Shown here in pieces: positions 57,929 through 64,000 of a stretch of DNA of 64,000 nt. The first letter of the stretch is position 1; each line of letters opens with the position of its first letter. The notes beneath the pieces were generated by a model. The model was not told where the DNA came from. It did not search any database and worked only from the letters and a program-made list of their open reading frames with translations. A program made the translations under genes and the position numbers. Source of the DNA: Coffea arabica. Lineage: Eukaryota > Streptophyta > Magnoliopsida > Gentianales > Rubiaceae. Location: the NCBI RefSeq assembly GCF_036785885.1, contig NC_092323.1, positions 20,902,501 through 20,966,500 of the forward strand, written 5' to 3'.

Positions 57929-60900
57929 TGTAGACACCAAATTTTTTCAGCATAATTTGCTATTTACTTCTTAGTTTTATTTGTCGTTATAAGTTTTATT
58001 CACTTTTTAGTTTTTTAATTTTTTAGTTTTTATTTTTTAAGTTTCTAACATAAAATTTGGAAAAAGGAAATTGTTCACGAAATATGTTTATTTCTTTTAA
58101 AATCAATCTTTTAGCATCTTACCTATTTTGTTAAGTTATTTTGAAAAAAGAAAAAAGAAGAAAAACAATGAAAAATGGAAAATGAAAAAAGAAAAATGGA
58201 AATTGCACTTTGTTGCTTCTAGTTTATTTATTTTACCCAATGTTAATTAAATTATTTTTGTTATTTATTTTTATTATCATTTGTGTTAAATTACTTTAAA
58301 AAAAAAAAAAAAAAAAGGGGCGTCGTGACATGCAAGCTGCGTATTTGCGCAGCTTGCAAGAAAGGGCTCGGGCAGCCCTTTGGCTGCAATTTTTAGAGGA
58401 AGAGGGCTGGTGTTTCCAGGTGGCCAGACACCTGGCTAATAGAGGAAGCTTCTATGCAAGGTGTAGGGATTGAAATGAAAAGGAAAAGAAGCAGCAAAGG
58501 GAGGCCGTAGGATGAAGGGTTGGGAGAAGGGGTTTTGCATTTGAGGGTAGCCGCAAGGGGAGAAAGGGGGGAGTTGGAAAAGAGTTAAGCGACTGAAAAG
58601 AAAACAAAAGGAGAGGAAGCTTTTCTGGGAAAAACAAAAAAACCGAGAGAAAAGGAGAAAAATCGGGGCTGAGGTCTGAGAGAGAAAGAGAGTAGAGAGC
58701 AAGGGGGGAAGTAGGGGAGCTAACGAAAAGGAAAGCTAAAGGCAAGAAACAGCAGCGAGTTTCATGGGTTTTGCTCACGGTTGAAAGGAAAGGCCGAGGG
58801 TTTGAGAGCTGAAAAAGAAGGTTTGACGGCTGAGTTTGAGTGTTGGTTTGGAGGTGAGCCGAAAACAAAGAGAAAGCCAGCAAGGGAAATTACAGGAGTT
58901 GAGGTAGAGGCCGAAGCTTTCATTTTCTTTCCTCTCCATCGCCTTTCACATCTGTTCCAAGGTACTCCAGTCATAAACTCTCACCAAGATTGGATTTTTA
59001 TGTCATTAATGTTTGATTTATGGTTGATGAATGCATGGACAATAGCTTGGGAATCCTCAGTGGTATTTTTATCATGAATTTAAGATGCCCTTTGTTTCAT
59101 TTTCATGGCCGGTATTCATGACATGCAAGCCCAACAAAATTGTAGATTTTTCTTTCCCTTTGTCAGATTTGCATGACCTTCTAATCTGTTTTGATTTTAA
59201 GTTGCCTATGTTTTGGGTTTCAAATTTTGTTTTCGATCTGTTAGGTTTCTGTAAATGATAAGGGGTTGATGATTACGCGGTTTAGGTTGACAAAGTAATA
59301 GATTAGGTTCGGGTTTCATAAGAGTGTAAACAGATGGGCTGGGCTGCATTTTTTGTGTTTGCCGCAAAACAGAAGGTTCTTGCGTTTCTCTTTGCTGTTT
59401 TGTTTTCTGCCATGACTCACTGAGTTTCGGTCATCTTATTTGCTGGTTGCTCTGATAGTGTAAAAGGTCTGATGTTTGCTGGTTTGAATGAAGAAGCTAA
59501 AATTTTCTTCGGGTCTCGATGATACCACTGCTGGTTTCATTTGCGGTCAGGCTGCATTTGTCCGTGCATCTTCCATGTTTTTTTGTTGATTGCTTGGGTT
59601 GTTCCATGTCTGCGCCATGAATTTTCTCACTCAATTTGCACGCCTAATCTTATGTTGAAGGGAGGGAATGAGAGTTTGGTGTTTGAGTTTGCAAGTATGG
59701 GTCTAAAAAAAAACACTTTGCTGGAAATGGATTTCAGATTGCTAAACCATTTTACATGGGTCTCCTGCCCAGAATTTCTGTGATGCATTAATTCCTTCAT
59801 TGTTCTTGCTTGTTTGAAGTAGCTTGTTGCTTAGTTAAAGTTTGATGTTGGGTTGGAAAACATCTAATTAAAGCTTTGTATTTGAATCAAAATCTGGCCA
59901 GCATCATGAAGTGGAAAGAAAAGCCGTGGCATGTGAAAATTGCAGAAAAATCTTGTTCCTCAAATCATTTTTGTTGCATTTTGAGTTTAAAACCTGTTTG
60001 ATCTTACTCCTACCTTTGCTTCAAATCTCTGCATTTTGATTCAAGTGGAGATACTTGGGTTATTTGCATGAATATAGATTCGGCCAAATGGATAGGAAAT
60101 TGAATGAGACTATGCAACCGTGAGTTTGCAGCATGCTTGAGTTTTTTCCGTGACCTTTTGCACCAGTTCTCCTATGTTTCTTGTTTGTTTAGATGTCAAA
60201 TTCATGTCTTGTTTGTTTAGTTCAAAGTTTAGGTGTTAGATCAAGGAAATTTTGGTTAAGGTTGCTTGAATCTGAAATCTGGTCTTGGAATGTGAAGCTA
60301 AGAAAGTTACAGCAGTTTCATTCTTCAAATGTTTTGCCCACTTTTTTATGATTTTGCATGGTTTTTTTTTAAGTTTCCTATTTGTTTGGATGATAGTGAT
60401 GGTGTAGTTTGCTGCTAGTTTAAAGTTGTGAATTTGGACTTGAAATCTGTTCTCGAAAAAGCTGTGCTGGAATTTTGTTTCGGTTGATGAAGTATGACAG
60501 AAATTCTGCAAAAAAAAATGTCTTCTACGTGAGTTGCATGCTTTTGCATGAAGAATGTCCAAGAAAATTGCAGCTTTGCTCCCTTTAGTTTCCATCTATG
60601 TTTCAAGGGCCCAATTATGTGTTTGTTCTTACAATGAGGTCCTAAAACACTTGCACTTTAACCCCCTAAGTTCCCCCTTGTCTTGTTATGGTCCAATTAG
60701 TTGAATAATTTAATCATTTTTGTCATTCTAGAATCTTAATTGCTTTTGTTTTGCTTTGACATGATTTTGGGTAAGACGTTTAGTGAGTTTTAGGATGCAT
60801 TTTGAGGTTCAATAAGTTTTAATAGAATTTTTTAGCTTGGATTTGTGTTCTAATCACATTTTTGCATTTGATTTTTATGGGTCTCATCTTAAGTCATCAA

Positions 60901-62769
60901 TTTTGGTATTTTATTTTACTCTCTTTCAGAAATTTTCAGTCCTTCTAATTAAGTCCCTCTTGCATTAATTGCTTTGTACATGGTTGGTTTGTCTATGTAA
61001 ATACTTTAGTTGACTCAATTTAGTGTTTAACTTTCATTTTTCATATTTAATTTTTGTTTCATGTGATTATTTGATAATTTAAGTGGTACCTTGACCTTTT
61101 TATTATTTTGGAGGGTAAGTTAGTGATTTCACTTCATTGGGGCCCAATTGCAAAGGGAGGTAACCTCTATCTCCTTGATTTTCATTTCTCCTATGTGATC
61201 CAACGTGCTAAGTGTGAATTGCATGTCTACGTTGCTTTCCTTGCATTTCTTTAATTCCTTTCATTTATTTCATTTACTTTTGCCTTTTATTTAAGTATTT
61301 CATTATGGGGTATGTGTACACCTCTTGGCTTGTAATAGATAGGGCTTGGAGGAGCATTCGATGAAGACCTGTTGAAGACATGTGCCTAGCTAGCAAATGT
61401 AATAGTTAGGGCTTCAATTGCTTTATGTGTCTTGCATGCTTAGTTGCTATGTGTTAATTTGCTTTATTAGGTTCTTGCATCTAGTCGAGCATGCTAATTG
61501 TTATGTGCTATGTGTTTATGGGTGTTTGGCATGTCTAATCGCTTTCCATAGCCATGAATGAATGTGATGGATGAATGTACGTCACCACACTAGTCCAATG
61601 CTAGTTGTGGCTCATTATTTCATTAGGAATTCATAGAAAGAGCTAGTCCAACGCTAGACCCAATAGGCCATCCCCTTTTGTTAGTGCATATTTGCATGTT
61701 CACTACATGTCATGCATTTTTCTTAGTTTTATCATTGGCATGCTCCTCGAACCCCTTTTTCCCCTCATTTTTAGGTTTTGCATCTCATACTAGTTATAGG
61801 GCTCATTTGCTTGAGAGTCAAGTGTGGCTACTCGATAGCCTTAGCACGCTAGTTTTGCCTTCTAATCAAAGGGAAGATTAAGTCACAAAGTTAGGACTCC
61901 CCGTTCCCGTCTTGATGCATTCCTATAGGATTCATGCATTCTATTCATTCACTATCACATACACTTACTTTATATTCTAACCCTTTTTCCACATTCTCAC
62001 TTCACACTACTTTCACACTACTTTCTACATTCTCTCTTCACACATGCACCTTATGGCATTTTTCACCTTATTATTCTTTATTTACTTTACCTTGCAAAGA
62101 CATTTGCACACCTCCACTTATATCTTATTACTTTTATCATTTTTCTCACTTCACACAAACTCACACTTTCACATGGCATGCATTCCACTCATTTTACGTC
62201 ATTTAGGATTACGTGTGACCTCTCCAAAGGATCATTATTGGGCTTCACAATTAATGTGATTGGCACCGCTCAACCTTTGAAGAGAAATTTCCCCCATGTC
62301 CCCCTAGGTCTAGGTTTTTGCATTCATATAGACATATCCAACACGCGATACATACCTTGGGTAGAAAAATTAGGAAAAATTGGTTTAAGTCACGCAACTA
62401 GCCTTGGCTAGGTCGAAGGGGTGCCTTGGATTTTTATCCTTGCCTTCCCCTTCGTCAAATGTGACCCCCGATCCCTCTTTTTGGTTACGTAGACCCAAAA
62501 GTTCTTTAAAAGGGTTTATTTACTTTTTTTTATTCAAAAACAAAAAATCATTTTTTGGGTGACTTGGTACACCCTAACCCTATACCAAGTGGCGACTCCA
62601 TTTTTGATACAAAAAACCCTTTTTGAACTTTATATGGCCAAACCGTCGCATTATCAAGTCCCATGGCCTTTTACTTTTCATTTACACACGTTCACATTCC
62701 ATTACACCACTCACATCTCACACCACACAACACATCACCACACATCATATCAAAAAGTGGGGCGCGACA
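57929..62769 (+). repeat. 5' LTR of a Tat/Ogre-type Ty3/gypsy element (4.84 kb)
   Basis: Begins TGTAGACACCAAATTTTT and ends GGGGCGCGACA, termini typical of Tat-lineage LTRs (TGTAGACACC..). A PBS follows two bases later. The length suits the very long LTRs of the Ogre/Tat group. The interior has no real ORF; frames seen on both strands between 58436 and 62411 are non-coding. The 3' LTR lies outside the window, so the left limit rests on the terminus motif alone. Confidence 0.75.
58331..58358. repeat. perfect 11-bp hairpin in the LTR
   Basis: TGCAAGCTGCG, 6-nt loop, CGCAGCTTGCA. It follows an A19 run (58298-58316) and GGGGCGTCGTGACA. Confidence 0.8.
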
Positions 62770-62771
62770 GT

Positions 62772-62789
62772 TGGCGACTCCACTGGGGA
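62772..62789 (+). other. primer binding site of the Tat/Ogre-type element
   Basis: TGGCGACTCCACTGGGGA two bases after the LTR end. This is the PBS form common in plant Tat/Ogre elements (tRNA-Arg type, from memory). Its first ten bases also occur within the LTR at 62590-62599. Confidence 0.75.
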
Positions 62790-63955
62790 TATCCTAAGTG
62801 GGTCCAAGCTTTTGATTTAGCCATTCTTTTCCTTTTTCTACCCCTTTTATGTATAGCATGTGGATATTAGGGTTGCATTTCCCTTTTAGGACTTTTTGCC
62901 TCGCGCGCGTACCAAACTATTCCCTCACTCACGTATGTATGATTGGTTGTTTGGATGTATGTTGTACTTGTTTTATTCCGCGCTTTGCATTGCATTTGGG
63001 GTGGGGAGACATTACCCTAGAGCCTCGCGCTTTGGTTCTCGATCCCTCCCCTCCAAACGAGCACTAGCATACGTGCATACGCTTTAATTATTTATCCCTC
63101 CTTTATTTTTCTTTTAGTGGCTTGTCACGCCACTCCACCCTATTAGGATTTTAGGCGACTCACTTGGACTTGTGATCGCGACACGATGTGTGCGTAGCAT
63201 GATCCGAGGAGTCACTCAATCTTCCATTTTGAGCTTTGGGTTCATAACCTTTAGCTTTTAGTGGAAGGTTGAGGATTTTTGATAGATTCACTCATGACAT
63301 GTAGCCGTGACACGATGTGTGCGTAGCAATGTCTGGGGAATCGCTCGAGCCACCGACAAAGAGCCTTGGGATTGATGACCCTTGGTTTCCAAGTCTGAAG
63401 GCTCGGGGACCTAAAAACCTATCGAGTCTAGATGCATTAGTGAGCCAATACCTCATGCATCCATGATAGCTTGCCTAGGGTAGAGTCTGCCTTGCCCTAT
63501 TAGGGACACTATTCACGAGGGGAGGGGTCCAACCCCTCTTTCCCTTTTATTGCTTTATTTCTTTGTATTGATTTCGTTGCTCCAATGTGTTATGTGTATT
63601 TATCTGGTTGAACTAACTTTTCTTGATTTTGTGTCCCATTGCATTCACAAACCCTAGCAAATAAGAGGTCTGGCATGACCGTCTTTTAGAACCTACCCTC
63701 GTAGATAGGTTATTGCACGTTTAAAGATTTTGGTATATTGCATTCATAGATTAATAATTGCATAGCATTCTAAGCCTACCTTGGCGTAATAAAGGGTCCC
63801 TTAGGTCATGTTTCATTTCGGATTGCATATTTTACTGCTTTAATAAAATAGCATCATGCACAAACCATAGAAAGGGAATGCCACATAGGGAATCCCGTGT
63901 TTAAGAATAAGCCACCTTGTGTCTCGGATACTTAATCCAGTGAGACTTGCACGTC
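62790..63955 (+). other. untranslated leader of the Tat/Ogre-type element
   Basis: No gag ORF has started by the window end. A 20-mer GACACGATGTGTGCGTAGCA occurs at 63180-63199 and again at 63309-63328 within a diverged tandem unit of about 129 bp. Long leaders before gag are usual in this lineage. Confidence 0.6.
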
Positions 63956-64000
63956 TCGATTTCAAATCTGTTTTTCACATATGTATATATAATATAACAT
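63956..64000 (+). repeat. 45-bp exact copy of 52587-52631
   Basis: The final 45 bases are identical to an internal stretch of the hAT-like MITE at 52412-52938. Similarity starts abruptly inside the retrotransposon leader, without the MITE terminus. Confidence 0.85.

Noticed and set aside
58436..58974. Overlapping minus-strand frames of 88 to 143 codons
   Set aside because: Low-complexity Ser/Phe/Pro translation of purine-rich LTR sequence, within the Tat/Ogre LTR.
1..64000. CRISPR arrays, rRNA, tRNA genes, organelle insertions
   Set aside because: None seen: no regularly spaced repeats, no cloverleaf sequence and no recognisable plastid or mitochondrial gene.

Overview
The window is AT-rich nuclear DNA from a flowering plant. 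The evidence is genes with GT-AG introns and plant-specific families (an ATAF-type NAC factor and a CYP71-clan P450), plus plant transposon lineages (Tekay chromovirus, Tat/Ogre-type LTR, Stowaway and Harbinger-type elements, hAT MITEs). A eudicot is likely, possibly an asterid; that finer placement is inference only.

Only three cellular genes look intact. (1) An ATAF1-like NAC transcription factor, plus strand, 2399-4112, three exons, 320 aa, with a TATA box and G-box upstream. (2) A CYP736-like cytochrome P450, minus strand, 30405-32364, two exons, 498 aa, beside a plus-strand P450 relic (about 29046-29960) split by a hAT MITE. (3) A calponin-homology-like protein, minus strand, 43346-48253, six exons, 824 aa, with an E2F-type site just before the start codon and a SINE in intron 3. 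No operon-like or pathway link joins them.

The centre, 6.5-28.3 kb, is a nested transposon stack that can be dated by order. A segment of about 2.15 kb was duplicated in tandem (6549-8699 and 8700-28265). The second copy was hit by a 5'-truncated LINE (9826-11182, 13-bp TSD), which was later hit by a hAT element (10334-10876). The same copy was hit by a 16.5-kb element with Harbinger-type ends (11426-27883, TTA TSD). Inside that element a decayed Ulp1-like SUMO-protease gene on the minus strand is bracketed by 1.2-kb direct repeats. Its last exon is interrupted by a 9.1-kb Tekay-type Ty3/gypsy retrotransposon (13153-22273, TSD GGCTA) that lacks gag and protease. The Ulp1-carrying composite is the most unusual object here.

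The remainder (28-58 kb outside the genes) is intergenic DNA full of small elements, many with exact target-site duplications: three clear hAT MITEs (29092, 33628, 56050), a fourth weaker one (52412), two Stowaways (4640, 48563), two very short SINE copies (5431, 46475), a truncated LINE (55563), a MULE-like element (32839) and a dispersed GTTTGGAT MITE family. From 57929 to the end lies a 4.84-kb LTR, a PBS and the leader of a plus-strand Tat/Ogre-type retrotransposon that runs off the window. The last 45 bases exactly match an internal part of the element at 52412.
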